64,000 nucleotides of DNA from Dendrolimus kikuchii (GCA_019925095.2 CM034415.1:8527001-8591000), one strand, 5' to 3'; shown: positions 27,593 through 38,980, counted from the first letter of the stretch. The notes: generated by a model not told the origin, from the sequence alone. Translations and numbers: made by a program.

Positions 27593-30500
27593 GTAAGTGA
27601 ATTATTGAACCTCCTATCGTCTTTATTAATAAATGTCATATTATCATTATGACGTTTTGTATACATTGACCTTTGTTTGTTTCTTTTTAAATTTTTCCTT
27701 GTAGTATTAGAATATGGTTTGCTCTCAATTTATATACTTATAATTTTAATATAATCTAAATACACTATATGTAGTTTGACAAAGAAAACTGCATATTGCA
27801 ACGATAGCCATATTGTATTCAAACCTTATTCTTTCTTATTCATTCAATTAGTACCCACTATTTATAACTGTGTCAAATATTTAACAATAGGTTAGGTTAG
27901 AATTAGCTGTTAATTAATATCAATAATGATGATTCGGAATCTGATTAATGATAATTTTAATATTAATATGGTTTTTATTCTTTTTTTCATAATAAACTGA
28001 CTTCATAATTATTTGTATTTAACTCTTTGAAACTGGTCGGTTATAATTTGCAGATTTTATTCTTTTATTTTTAAGCAAATCGCCTTGTAACTTATTAAGG
28101 AAAAAATGAAATTCTTAAAAAAGTATTTGATAATCTTTATATCCCTTTGTATTATATAAAACATATCATAACAATTTATTTTTAACTTTGTTGTTAATAG
28201 AGTAAATCGGGTTACAACTATGACCTTTACCCTATTATTTACCGACCGCCATTTTGGATGAATATTATGTAAAATAGTTCCAATTTAAAAACCAAAAAAC
28301 CTATCGTTGGCTCAATGCTAACCGCGAAAACAATTGAAGAGAAAAAAAAACAAAAAAGTGTATTTGGCGCGAACTTGCTGCGTGCCGTTTTGTTGTGCAG
28401 TTTTATTTAAAGAAAGTAAAAATAATACCTAGTTGACGTGATTAATCCATATACATAAAAATGAATCGTAGAGATGTATGTACGCCTATAACTTGAAAAT
28501 GACTACCGATTTTGTTTAATTTTTTTGTGTGTGTATGAGTGGGTTCCTCGGATTATTTAGTTTCACAATCGGGTTCTAGATTTTTATTTTTTCAGGGCAG
28601 GACAACGTCCGCCGGGACCTTTATTTATTTAATAAATAATTGTTAGGAATATCATTATTATGCAAGACTTTTGTGTATTTATTGAGAATCCCAATTTTGT
28701 AGCGAATTAATGTACATTTTGGAGCTGCCACAAGAATTTCTTAACCTTTGAAATCTGTTTAGCGGCTCAGCCGCGAAAGAAATTTAAATAACAGATTTAA
28801 ATATAGTAGATAATATAATAGTAGATATGTGGAGACATATTGCAGCATAACATTTTAGTACGTCATATCATTATTATAACTATAACATTATTTTTCTTCC
28901 CTTTTATTGTCTTGATCTTATTGAGTATGCATTGTTTGCTACAACTCCATTAATTCTTCAAAAAGTAATCCTGTAACATACTTCTGTACAAAACTTATAA
29001 AAAAAATGGATTTGAGATATAAATAGAATATGAAATATAAAGAAAAACAATATTTAGCTAAACGTGTTGCTGGAGAGTTTCTTGCCGCTTCTCCTTTACA
29101 GCAGTAACACGTTGCGAAGCACTGTACATAGAATAGGAAGTAAAAATTAAATTTTAACTTACATGTATGTTAAAAACATTCCAAACATACCTTCAAAAAG
29201 TGTTCTCCAGTGGAACTTATTTTGAATAAAAACTTTTGAATTTGAATTTGAATATGTGTAAATACTTTCAAGGTGATTGGTCAAACTGTGTGTAGTCTAC
29301 AAATCCTCTTAATAATAAGAACGAGAAAGTATTTGAGGATGGATAGATGGTTACTCTTTCACATCCAAACTACTAAACAGACTTGATGATACTTTGCCGT
29401 TATAATATAGTTTATACACTACAATCATCACAGTATTTGGGACCCGTAGGCAGGCAGCATCGTTGCCGATTGTTTTGAAATAAACACAGACGAAGCGACA
29501 GGCGGCCGCTAGTATCATATACCAACAAACAAGCAGTTTCGTATTTATATATATGGATGGCGAGAACCAGAATGTTCTGTGATGACCAAGGCCTTGATAG
29601 GCTGATAAAATTTTATCATGTCAAGATTAGAACTTTGATTGCTTGTTAACAAAATCTAATCTTTAAAAATCGTTGTAATCCGTCATTTATTTGATTTATA
29701 AATTTAATACAGCAATTAAATACATTGTTAATTGTTTATTGATAACAATATTTTATCCGTGCCAGAACAGAGAAAGCATATAATTTCCTGCGGCGGGGCG
29801 GCCTATCGTAAGAGGCGAGAAAACAACCCATAGCCAGGTGGTAAGGTATTTGCCCGACTGGATAGCTACCAATCCTGGTCTAGAATATTCCGCCATAACA
29901 ACCTTAAGTTGTGTTCCGGTATTAGTGGCCAGGTTCCAGTCTCAGCCTGCCCGCTGAACTCGTGAAAAAAAAGTTAATCCACTACCCAAGGCAGTAGCTG
30001 GATCAATGTAAACCAGCCTTTAGATGGTACATTTCTGTTCTTTTAATTTAGATGAATCGACCAAAGCGATACATATAAACACAAACTTATACCAACCACA
30101 TTGATTTAATTCGATTGATCATATTATCGGTGCGACATTGTTAGACGTTAAACATTGACACATAACGTACGTACATACCTACACTCATGTAGCTAATCAT
30201 TAACGGCGTTATTTTTAACGCCTTAAACAATACTCATTTAACAGCAGCCACTAACATTATCGCAGATGGAGTAGGAACATCGGATCAACATTTATTCCTT
30301 TGGAATCCGTATACGGCCGTTTCCTATATCGTAACGACCGTTAATTTGCATTACTATCGGTTAAAATTTGGTATAAGTTCAATACAAGTAATGTCAAAAG
30401 TCATCCGGCGGTAAGGCAAGCGAATAAACATTATTATAGGATATAGAAGCGGACATTATTCCTTTTTTTTTTGACACTTAAAACTTGATAATAAGAGACC

Positions 30501-33500
30501 TGGATACAATGTACTTGGATCCTAAATGTGTAAAGTGCCTTTAAAAACTACAAGTTTTTTTTAAATTTCTAACTATAAGCAGGTATAAGAACCGGCTGTG
30601 CTTTTTTCAAATTTTATAACCAACTGACAAAACGGTGGAGCTTTGTCACTTTACACTTTTATATGTCATAGTCAAACATCGAAGCTCTGGCGCTCCTAGG
30701 ATTGACTGGTCAAACTTCAGGTCTGACATTAAGTATTTGTCAAAGTTTTTTTTTTATTGCAGGAGTTCAGCAGACAGGCAGACGGCCCACTTGATGGAAA
30801 GCGGTTACCATCGCCTATGGACATTTGCAACACCAAAGGTGCTACAAATGCGCTGCTGCTCTCTTAAGGGAGTCTGGAACCTGGTCACTAATGCCGGAAC
30901 ACAACTCAAGATTGTTATGGTGACATACTTTAAACCAGGGGTGGTAGCCATCCAGTCGGGCAAATGCCCTACCACCTGGCTGTGGGTTGTTTTGTCGCCT
31001 CTTACGACAGGCCGCCCGGCCGCAGGAAGTTGTATTCTTTCTCCGTTCCTGCAAAGATAAAAAGTCCAAATAAATGGCGTTTTTCTGCCTTTAAGTAAGG
31101 AATTTTTGTCTAACCTAGGAGAGACTAATTTATACAGTCATTAAACATGTAATACCGAAGTAAGAAAGAGAGTTGGTCTGAAAGAGAGTGTCGGGGTGAA
31201 GGTAAGGAAAGGAATGCTCCGGTGGTTCGGGCATGTGGAAAGAATGCATGATGAAAGAATGACTAAACAGATATACAATGCAAAAGTGGATGGATGCAGA
31301 AGTCGTGGAAGGCCACGACACACCTTCCATGATCAAATTGATCGTGTACTAGCAGAAGGTGATGTCAGGAGCCTTAAGAACAGACGAGCTTGCATGACAA
31401 GAGTTATGAATGTCAAAGAGGCAAGTGAGGTGTGTAAGAATAAGCCTAAATGGCACTCTGTTGTTCGTGCCTACCCCGCAAGGGAACTGGCGTGAAGTTA
31501 TGTATGTATGTATTAAACATGTAACAAGTCCAGTACGAATGGACGTTTGACCGAGTCTGCCTTAGACGCTTCTAGGATCGACTAGGCAAAGACCGGAACA
31601 GATTATTTTACGTTCGACGTTTGACTAAAAAGTTAGGTATTTTTAGGTTTGACTTACTTATTTCATTTCATTATTACATCCTACATTTTTCCGATTTCTT
31701 CGTACATACACTTTCATTATTTATTAAAACTACAATAATTATATATATATTTTTAAATTTAAGGCTTGGCAACTAGGCCTTTAAGCCAGGCGCCGTTGTA
31801 TTGTAGGCTACAATTGACGTCATTCAACGGAGTTCTTGTGAAAACTCGAAAGGCCACAGTTGGCTATATAGTTCACATTTCTCGCAAAAACACATAATTA
31901 CTACTCAAAAACTATCAATATCCTACAACTATTGTTCATTTTAGAGTAATTTTACGCATATTTAGAAAATAAAACTGCACAGCACAACGTCTCCTTTAAG
32001 TTCGCGCCAAAAACTCCACAATTATTATAAACTAAAATATAAACTACAGACTATACAATATAAAAACTAAAACTAAATAAAAAAGAGGAAAATATCTAAA
32101 GATAAGTTATTGGTCCCAAACCACTGTCACTCACCGGAAACGTTCCCAGAAGGCTGGCGGCGTTGCCACGTTGTATAGCAATGCTTAATCTTTGAGCGAA
32201 ATAGACGCCAGCCTTCTGGTCGCGTGTGACGTCTATCAAACGTTTGGCGACGTTACGGTAGACCTTTAGAGCGTTAGGACCCCACGGACCCAGAGTTTCC
32301 ACCCCAAATACCGCAAATGTGTAACCATTTCCATCGGCTGCAGCAGAACCGGCTGTAGTGCGGGAAAGATGGGACGCCCCCAGGGTGTCAACGCAAGTTG
32401 CATCCCACAGTAAGGGGCGGCCCATCTTCCAGCAAATCAGGGAATAATATCAGGAATAGTTTGACTAAATTGGAACTTATTTCGGATTTTGTCGAAAGAC
32501 ATTGGTCAAATCTAGGATAAACCAGGCATTCCGGGAAGAGACTGCATATCGACCTTTGACTACAACATATATGTTTTATCTATGATTTACGCAATTCTTC
32601 ATAATTCGTGTACAAATGCACACTTGACCTTTTTTTAAATTTATTATAGCAACATGAAGGCGTTCACTATCGCACTAGCGTGCCTCCTTACGCTGTCTGG
32701 CGTTCTCGCTGACACTTGCTACAACGACGTCGCTGATGAGTGCAACAGGAAGTCCAATTCTCTAAGTAAGTACGCTTCTGGCGTATGCTATAACCTACTT
32801 GCGCCGGCTAAGAAAAATATAGACTAGGTGCGGTGATAAGTAGATGGGTCTGGTCAAAAGTACAGACCACTTCTTATTCTTTGTGGTCCAGTGTAATTCT
32901 TTTAGTATTTATTAATGAAATTAAACATTCTTGTTTTGATAAGAAATTAAATTCCATATTAAAAAAAAAATAACTTCTCCTATATAATGAAATATAATGT
33001 ATCTTATATCATGTCAATAAATAATGTGAACTACGTAACAATAAGTTATTGATTACCATAATCGAATTATGTGAACGAATGTCAACAATTGGACCTACTT
33101 ATGCAAAACAGAACCAATCCACAAACATGCCAAAATTGGGTTAAGGATGCAGAAGACTTTTAAAATGCACCTTCTATCGACTCAATAAAAATCATAAGGA
33201 AAAAAAATAATATACAATATTCTAAATGTTTTTTCCAATATATAGACATATTTTTTTGGACGCAAAATTTTAATAAAAACGGCTTTTTCTCAAAACTGTC
33301 AGTTTGTGTGTTGGTTCCATTTTGCATAAGTAGGTCCAATTAATAATATAAAAGCACAACTAAACCCACTAAAATTATTTTAAAAATATCAACAATCCGT
33401 GTCCAAGAATCTATGAAAGCTCTATGGAGGGTAGAGGTAAGGAGAATCATCTCGTATAGGAAAATAGTTGAAGTTGTAAATAACAGTTCAAAAACCGTCC

Positions 33501-36500
33501 ACAATGGCGCTGATGTAGACAAAGGGTATGGTATGAATGTAGCTGCTGTAGACGAATCGAAGTATGCCGAGTTAAAAAAATTAATATCTTTGGCGACTAG
33601 AGTAGTAGGCGACAGTACATTGTTATAAAATGTCAACTATTTACGTAGTACAAAGTAATTTACTAAATATAACCTCGACGAATTGTTACGTGAAAACATG
33701 GATAGTGATTTTATTTCGTGAAGTTTGAATAATACGCCTAGCGATTTTGTAATATTTAATTTTATAAAACTAAAACACTATAATACTACTCTCATAACTT
33801 TTGGCGCTTTCTTTAAAATTCACCCTGATGCCAAAGTGGCGCCACCCTAATTTAATGCATTTCGATGAACGCTTCTTCATATACAGAGATGATGCGCAAT
33901 ACGGCAACTATGACACACGCGGCGTCGTCGAGAAGGAGATGAAATCTTACGCCAATCTACATCTGAAGAGATCTTACGAGTATCTGCTATCGGCGTCGTA
34001 CTTCAACAACTTCAAGATGAACCGGGCTGGGTTTAGCAAGCTTTTTAGAAAACTGTCGGATGATGCTTGGGGCAAAACTATTGATTTGATCAAACAGATC
34101 ACTAAAAGAGGTCAGTCTTTTGTACCTACTTAAGTTAGGGGCCATCCACAAAATTACGTCGCACGTTTAAAGGGGGGGGGGGGTGACGACGAAGTGTGAC
34201 AAGGGGTGGGAATGGTTCCTAAATTTCGTGACGTCACATTTCGTATATATATAGCATAGTTTTTAAATTATTTAAAAAAATATTTCAATGGAAATAGAAC
34301 TAATTACGGAACTGATGTTTTAATTTCATAATTTCTTGATGTGAAATTGCAAAATGTGTGATGTGACGATTTGTGACCAGGAAGGGGGAGAAACCTCACG
34401 AATTTCACCAGCCGTGACAAAACGTGGGAGGGGTCAAAAATCATGAAAGTCGTGTGAGGTATTTTGTGGACAGCCCCTTATCTGTGCAGGAATGGAGAAA
34501 AAATATAGTATTATCCCCGCAAAATAATGCGTCTGGCCGCCATTTTGGTGACGTACCCGTAGCCGAACACTCAGTACCGTTAGCATCACTGGCCGGCGAG
34601 TACGCGTACATTTTTAGTTGCGGATGACGTCACGTGAATGTTAATTTGACAAGGTTCCAGCGCATTAGCAATTTGCGGGGATAATACTCGCAAAACTTAC
34701 GGGGCTACTTAAATGGACTTAGCTAACTCGGTCGCTATTTCTAATGTAATTTTTTCACGGGCCGATAGAAAATTTTATGTAATAAAATGTGTCTGCGGTG
34801 TTTTTTATCCGGGGAATCCCGCGGGAATTTTCCCGGGACCGCTTTGTAGTTGTTCGGGAGCATAAAAATTAACTTACTCCGACACAATTTCTAAATAACT
34901 GTGTTCCAGGAATCCCGCGAGAATTTTAGGTCAAGCGTTGACGAAGTCACGATTATCCTAGTTCTTTTTTATAATAAAAAGTTTCAGATATTAACAAAAG
35001 TCCTTTCTCAGAAATTTTAACACAACCTCGGTATAGCACATATGTACGTCTCGGACAGTCGCTGTCACGCTCTCGCGGCGCAATGACGTGTGTTTGGCAA
35101 AAAAAGTTTGGTTGAATTGAAAACGACGTGATTTATTGTTGTTGTCTCACTCTGTATATATAGGATTTGTATGAAATAGGTACATACTCGTGGATATATA
35201 TTAAGGTTGGGCCGAATGTGGTTTGAACCGAATACGAACTTCGGCCGAACATTCAGTTAAAATAAAAAATTCGGCCGAACTTCGGTTTGATTTCGCCACG
35301 CTTTCTCAAAAGCAACACATCGTGACCTGTTGACAACTTCAACTTGATAACACTGAATTTTGCCTTTTTTACACCATAACCTGCCTCCAGTAAATTTTAA
35401 GTATGAGTAGGTGGATAAAAGAATAGATTTTTAGACTTTTGATTGAAAAAAAATCACCATTTCATAATGTTTAATTCGTATAAAGTGATTTCAATCAAAA
35501 TTAAAGTTGTAATTGTTGATGTCCCTTAGACGTGTTTTTTTTTTATTCAAGTTACGCATTATAATTAAGCAGTTGCACCACTTACTGATGTTTCTTAGAA
35601 GAATAATAAGTTTATTTTATTTTTGTTTTAATTTGATGTCTATTTAATTAGGCAAAGACTCAATCAAGAACTAATTTTATTTATTTTTTATCACATTGCA
35701 CGTTAAGGTTTACATGTTCCTAACTAAAATAAATGACCATGAGTATATAGATGCCAATTTTTATATTACGGTTATGATAGATATGATTTCTATTAACTTC
35801 AGTCAAAATAGTGCAAGTAGGTATTTTACTTTTTCCTTGCACCGAATGTTCGGCATTTAAACCGAATTTCGGCCGAATGCCGAAGTTCGGCTCAAGCTGC
35901 CGAAATTCGGTCAAACCGAATGTAAAACGAATTTCGGCCCAGTATGGTATAACAAGTAACCCAAATTAACTATTAGGTGATCAAATGATCTTCGGCTTCA
36001 CGGACAGCAAACACCCATCAAGAGACAATACAGAATACACTGCTGAACTTCATGAGTTGGAATCGCTCGCAAAGGCACTGGACACTCAGAAAGACTTGGC
36101 CGAACGCGCATTCTACATTCACCGCGAATCTACCAAAAATAGCCAACACTGGCACGATCCCCAGGTACGTGGATATTTTTGTCTTTCAACGATCTATAGC
36201 ATTGTTTTATAGCAATCTATCTTAGCTATGCAATTTCAGAACCAAGCAAGTAGCGTAATTACTTCGCGCTTAAAACCGTTAAAACATAATATTATCATTT
36301 GCGAGTGATGTCATGAATGTCAAAGAAGCGAGTGAGGTGTGTAAGAATAAGCCTGAATGGCGCTCTGTCATTCGTGCCTACCCCGCAAGGGAACTGGCGT
36401 GAAGCTATGTATGTACGTATGTATATATCATTTGCGAGCACGTAAGAAAATATTTCACAAATTATTGCTTCAATATTATTTATCGAGGAAGGCTATAGGC

Positions 36501-37971
36501 TATATATCATCACGCTACGACCGATAGGAGCGGAGCACCAATGAAAAATGTTTAAAAATCGGGGGTCTTTTTAACTTACTTTTTTTTTAACTATTCCACG
36601 TGTACGAAGTCGGGGGCAGAAGCTAGTCTTCTTCTCTTCTTCTTCAGCCAATCTTAGTCCACTGCTGGACGTAGGTCTCCCCAAGTACGCGCCACATATC
36701 CCGGTCTCCCGTCTTCCTCATCCAGCCCCTGCCGGCGACCTTGCACAGGTCGTTGGTCCACCGGGCTGGCGGGCGTCTTACGCTACGTTTCCCGAGACGT
36801 GGTCTCCACTCCAGGACTCGTTTGCTCCATCGGCCGTCGGTCCTGCGACAGACCACTTCAACTTGCTAATTTTGCGAGCTATGTGGGTTACCTTCGTTCT
36901 CTTACGGATGTCCTCATTTCTGATTTTATCTTGACTTTGAATTTGTGGACCAGTCCCGCTGTCAATGTCCATGTCTCGGCACCATATGTCATGATGGGTA
37001 GGACGCACTGCTCGAAAACTTTGGTCTTCAAGCATTGCGGAATGGTCGACGAAAAGCTAGTCTTTATATATATATATATAAAATTCAATTGACGTTTGTT
37101 AGTCTCACAAAAACTCGAGAGCGGCTGAACAGATTTGCCTAATTTTGATTTTGAAATATTTGTCGAAGACCAAGGAAGGTTTTCAAAGGTATAAAAATGA
37201 ATTATAGAAATGTATGTACAGACATAACTTGAGAACGATTTTACCGAATTGGATGAAATTTTTGTGTGTTTGACTGGGTCCCGGGATTATTTAAATTCAA
37301 AATTGGAACCGGTGGGTGGCGCCGAGAACGGGTTCTAGGATCTTAATCTCCTCGAACAATTTTGATGTTTTTTTGTGTGGATGTTAGAGTGGTTCCCCGG
37401 ATGGTTTAGATTCGCAATTGGAACCGGTAGGTGGGGCTGGGATCGGGTCCTAGATTTTTATTTTTTCAGGGCAGGACAACGTCTGCCAGGATCTCTAGTC
37501 TATATATATAAAAGTTCCATGTCACAGTGTTTGACCGCGATGAACACAGAAACTACTCAACCGATTTTGATGTTTATTTTTTCATGTTGCTGGATTTGTT
37601 CCAACTTAGGATATAGGATAGGTTACATTTTACTTTATAATAAAAAAAACTTAAAAGTTTTAGTATTAAAATTTGAAATTTCATAATGAATAAAAAAAAC
37701 GGCTAAAGTTTTCACTTCAAAAATCTGAGTCACAGCAATGCGTGGCCGGTTCAGCTAGTGTATATTATATGTATAATTCAGAAACTCTTCTCTATGTACA
37801 GGTATCCCAATACCTCGAGGAAGAGTTCATCGAGTACCAAGCTGACAGGATCAGAGACCTCGCCGGATACACCAGCGACATCCAGAAGTTCGTCAACAAC
37901 CGCAAAGGGCAAGACCTGTCACTTTCACTCTACATGTACGACGAGTATTTACAGAAAGTCGTCTAAATAAA
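27498..37971 (+). CDS. Fer2LCH: Ferritin light-chain homologue (secreted)
   Basis: Coding exons 32654-32765, 33889-34110, 35977-36164 and 37802-37966 join in phase to 228 codons plus stop; the 5' UTR exon lies 5 kb upstream. Residues 1-19 are a signal peptide (MKAFTIALACLLTLSG...), mature start about DTCYND. The light chain promotes mineral nucleation and shell assembly with the heavy chain in the secretory pathway (family knowledge). The ferroxidase residues are absent: in ANLHLKRSYEYLL the position of human E27 is His, and SDDAWGK replaces EEREHA. RAGFSKLFRKLSDDAW and HWHDPQ are typical of insect light chains. AATAAA overlaps the stop codon. The exon-3 acceptor is formed by transposon-related sequence. 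Confidence 0.94.
28437..28615 (+). mobile_element. Helitron fragment
   Basis: CATAAAAATGAATCGTAGAG through GGGCAGGACAACGTCCGCCG matches the end part of the Helitron at 37061-37498; the terminal CTAG is lost. Confidence 0.55.
28616..29757. other. Ferritin light-chain 5' UTR intron, AT-rich
   Basis: No recognised element except small LINE-tail-like text near 29060-29250. The intron (27593-32649) also holds the elements listed separately. Confidence 0.3.
29766..29970 (+). mobile_element. Family A retroposon copy with internal deletion
   Basis: Begins near the family 5' end (CAGAACAGAGAAAGC) and runs to CCAGGTTCCAGTCTCAG, then jumps to CCTGCCCGCTGAACTCGTG-AAAAAAA: about 90 bp are missing. Confidence 0.7.
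30315..30465. mobile_element. Foldback MITE, 'ATCGGT' family
   Basis: GGCCGTTTCCTATATCGTAA at the left is inverted at the right (TAGGATATAGAAGCGGACA); internal CTATCGGTTAAAATTTG and CAAGTAATGTCAAAAG. Confidence 0.65.
30750..31055 (-). mobile_element. Family A retroposon copy, near full length
   Basis: Poly-T at 30747-30756, ATTGCAGGAGTTCAGCAGAC to CTCCGTTCCTGCA, about 305 bp; one of the best preserved copies. Confidence 0.8.
31153..31511 (+). mobile_element. LINE (TATG-tail) insertion with 13-bp target duplication
   Basis: ATTAAACATGTAA flanks it at 31140-31152 and 31512-31524. The frame [15 protein letters not shown] to YPARELA is open; tail TATGTATGTATGT. Confidence 0.9.
31760..32015 (-). 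repeat. Dispersed repeat 'GGAGTTTTTGGCG', minus copy
   Basis: Reverse complement of the repeat at 14343-14610, from GGCTTGGCAACTAGGCC to CGCCAAAAACTCC. Confidence 0.65.
32096..32445 (-). pseudogene. Retroelement restriction-like endonuclease domain, copy 3
   Basis: Minus strand reads [41 protein letters not shown], then RDQKAGVYFAQRLSIAIQRG and LLGTFP. This copy keeps the middle part lost from copy 2 but begins after the RPD motif. Confidence 0.6.
32654..32765 (+). CDS. Fer2LCH: Ferritin light-chain coding exon 1
   Basis: ATG at 32654 in AACATGA; 37 codons plus one base before donor GTAAGT. Signal peptide and DTCYNDVADECNRKSNSL. Confidence 0.93.
32766..33424. other. AT-rich part of light-chain intron
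   Basis: An inverted pair is visible: GGACCTACTTATGCAAAACA at about 33091 and TTTTGCATAAGTAGGTCC at about 33320, suggesting a small MITE of about 250 bp (33091-33340). Confidence 0.45.
33425..33891 (+). mobile_element. TIR element copy 1, fused to the ferritin light-chain exon
   Basis: Starts TGGAGGGTAGAGGTAAGG like copy 2 (38981) and matches it, with point differences, as far as ATATACAGAGATG. There copy 2 continues into its right TIR, while copy 1 continues as ferritin exon sequence. The match therefore includes the intron's AG and the first three exon bases. Confidence 0.75.
33889..34110 (+). CDS. Fer2LCH: Ferritin light-chain coding exon 2
   Basis: Begins after ATACAGAG; using the nearer ATACAG would shift the frame into a stop, so the AG at 33887-33888 is chosen. 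Encodes residues 38-111 plus one base; donor GTCAGT. Confidence 0.92.
34137..34482. mobile_element. MITE with GGCCATCCACAAAATTACGTC ends, complete
   Basis: Left end GGGGCCATCCACAAAATTAC, right end GTATTTTGTGGACAGCCCC, inverted; internal G-run and TTTCGTGACGTCACATTTCG. 345 bp, in ferritin light-chain intron. Confidence 0.75.
34720..34961 (+). mobile_element. Helitron-like fragment
   Basis: GGAATCCCGCGGGAATTTTC and ...GTTGACGAAGTCACGATTAT-CCTAG|T match the 3' half of the group at 42268, 45705 and 60005. Ends CTAG with T after. Confidence 0.6.
35215..35943. mobile_element. DNA transposon remnant with TTCGGCCGAA repeats
   Basis: Ends GTTGGGCCGAAT and ATTTCGGCCCAG are inverted; subterminal copies of TTCGGCCGAA occur on both sides. 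hAT-like by general appearance only. Its right end is 32 bases upstream of a light-chain splice acceptor. Confidence 0.55.
35977..36164 (+). CDS. Fer2LCH: Ferritin light-chain coding exon 3
   Basis: Acceptor CTATTAG, donor GTACGT. Residues 112-174: GDQMIFGFTDSKHPS through HWHDPQ. Confidence 0.94.
36306..36426 (+). mobile_element. Very short LINE (TATG-tail) insertion with 12-bp target duplication
   Basis: ATCATTTGCGAG at 36294-36305 and 36427-36438 flanks only 121 bp of LINE 3' end. Confidence 0.88.
36480..36626 (+). mobile_element. Helitron 3' part (first of a tandem of three)
   Basis: Ends ...TACGAAGTCGGGGGCAGAAG-CTAG at 36626. The 5' end was not found. Confidence 0.55.
36631..37054 (-). 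mobile_element. RTE/BovB-like LINE fragment with 10-bp target duplication
   Basis: AGCTAGTCTT at 36621-36630 and 37055-37064 flanks it. The minus strand encodes QCVLPIMTYGAETWTLTAGL, RRTKVTHIARKISKLKW and, after shifts, GKRSVRRPPARWTNDL and YVQQWTKIG: the C-terminal region of an RTE/BovB-type ORF2 by recognition. Pseudogene by frameshifts. Confidence 0.8.
37061..37498 (+). mobile_element. Non-autonomous Helitron (second of tandem)
   Basis: Starts TCTTTATATATATATA, contains AAAACTCGAGAGCGGCTGAA, ends GTCTGCCAGGATCTCTAG. Same 3' end type as the Helitron at 19171. Confidence 0.75.
37499..37758 (+). mobile_element. Non-autonomous Helitron (third of tandem)
   Basis: Starts TCTATATATATAAAAG directly after the CTAG of the previous one and ends GGCCGGTTCAGCTAG, followed by T. 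Ends 42 bases upstream of the last light-chain acceptor. Confidence 0.78.
37802..37966 (+). CDS. Fer2LCH: Ferritin light-chain terminal exon
   Basis: Acceptor ATGTACAG; residues 175-228 (VSQYLEEEFIEYQ to YLQKVV), stop TAA at 37964-37966. Confidence 0.94.
   Translation, partial: VSQYLEEEFIEYQADRIRDLAGYTSDIQKFVNNRKGQDLSLSLYMYDEYLQKVV
37966..37971 (+). terminator. Polyadenylation signal overlapping the light-chain stop
   Basis: AATAAA shares its first A with the TAA stop codon. If used, the 3' UTR would be only a few tens of bases. Confidence 0.7.
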
Positions 37972-38980
37972 GCATACACTGTGTACAATTATACACTACA
38001 TTTCATAAATATTGGCCGCTTTGTATCATTATCAAGTTTCGTGTTTGAAAATGGAACACAAAATTACATCCGAATAGATTAGAGTAGTAATAGTAAGGTA
38101 TTTAGGGCGCCGTGGTACCAAAATCAACCTGTGCCCACTTTGCTAAGACTTTTAAAAAATAAATCCATCTTTAATTTCCCTCGTCTGTTACTTGAAATAT
38201 TAAATTAATTCTGGCAATAAGTTCTAAATTTAGTTTGCACATCAAACAAGTGATGCAGGTTTGAAAAAATAATTTTCAAATGTAGCAGATTACGCTTGGT
38301 AAGTGTAGGAAGGCGATTGGTTTGCGCCCAAGTGCCACACTCCTTACACCCCAGAGTAAAAACGACCATGGTCATAATAATAATATTTATGATATCCTAT
38401 TTTATTAACAAAAATAAAAAATTAGAACCTCTTTTTGAACAACGTCAATTCGTGTCTTGTCTAAAAATCAAACATAAAAATTATATGAAGGTGCAAATAC
38501 TGTATATTAAAATGCGTAATAGTTCAAAGCATCCAATATAATTGTCTTACACTGTAGCGCTATATTTCCAATTCTATATAATAAAAAAAATAATCGTCTT
38601 AAAGTTCAATTGTTTTAAAAAAACTAAGTTAATTCTAAGCTCTTATTTAATTAATTACTTTTTATTATAAACATCGGTAGAAATCCTCCACTAAATTCGA
38701 ATAAAAGCTACCAATTTAGTAGTTATTTCTTTTACTTGCAACATTCAAATAGGTACAAATTATAATGGCTGTTTTTTGTGATTAATTATGATTTAAAGGA
38801 TACTTATTATTCATTTGTTAGATTTATGTTAAAATATATTGTAAGAATAGTTTTGAGTTATTGTGTAGTTGTAATTATATTAAAAATAAAATATACAAGA
38901 TTTGTGTTTTATTTATAATCTGCCTTATCTATAATTTAATTTGTAGAGGGGTTGAGTCTGTACTATGCAGGGCAGAATTA
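37972..38980. other. AT-rich DNA downstream of ferritin light chain
   Basis: No gene or clear element. GGTAAGTGTAGGAAGGCGATTGG at about 38298 and CCACACTCCTTACACCCCAG nearby form a short imperfect inverted pair. Confidence 0.4.

Noticed and set aside
30635..31060. Frame of 141 codons covering a family A copy, and similar frames at other copies on both strands.
   Set aside because: The same text appears at 15 sites with shifts and stops; the family is GC-rich and has few stops in either direction, and no domain is recognisable.
33881..33886. ATACAG at 33881-33886 as acceptor of the light-chain exon.
   Set aside because: It would put the exon into a frame with a stop (AGA TGA); the AG two bases further keeps the ferritin frame.
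36305..36403. Possible extra exon after the light-chain exon at 36164.
   Set aside because: It is the 3' end of a LINE with its own target duplication, and the ferritin model is complete without it.
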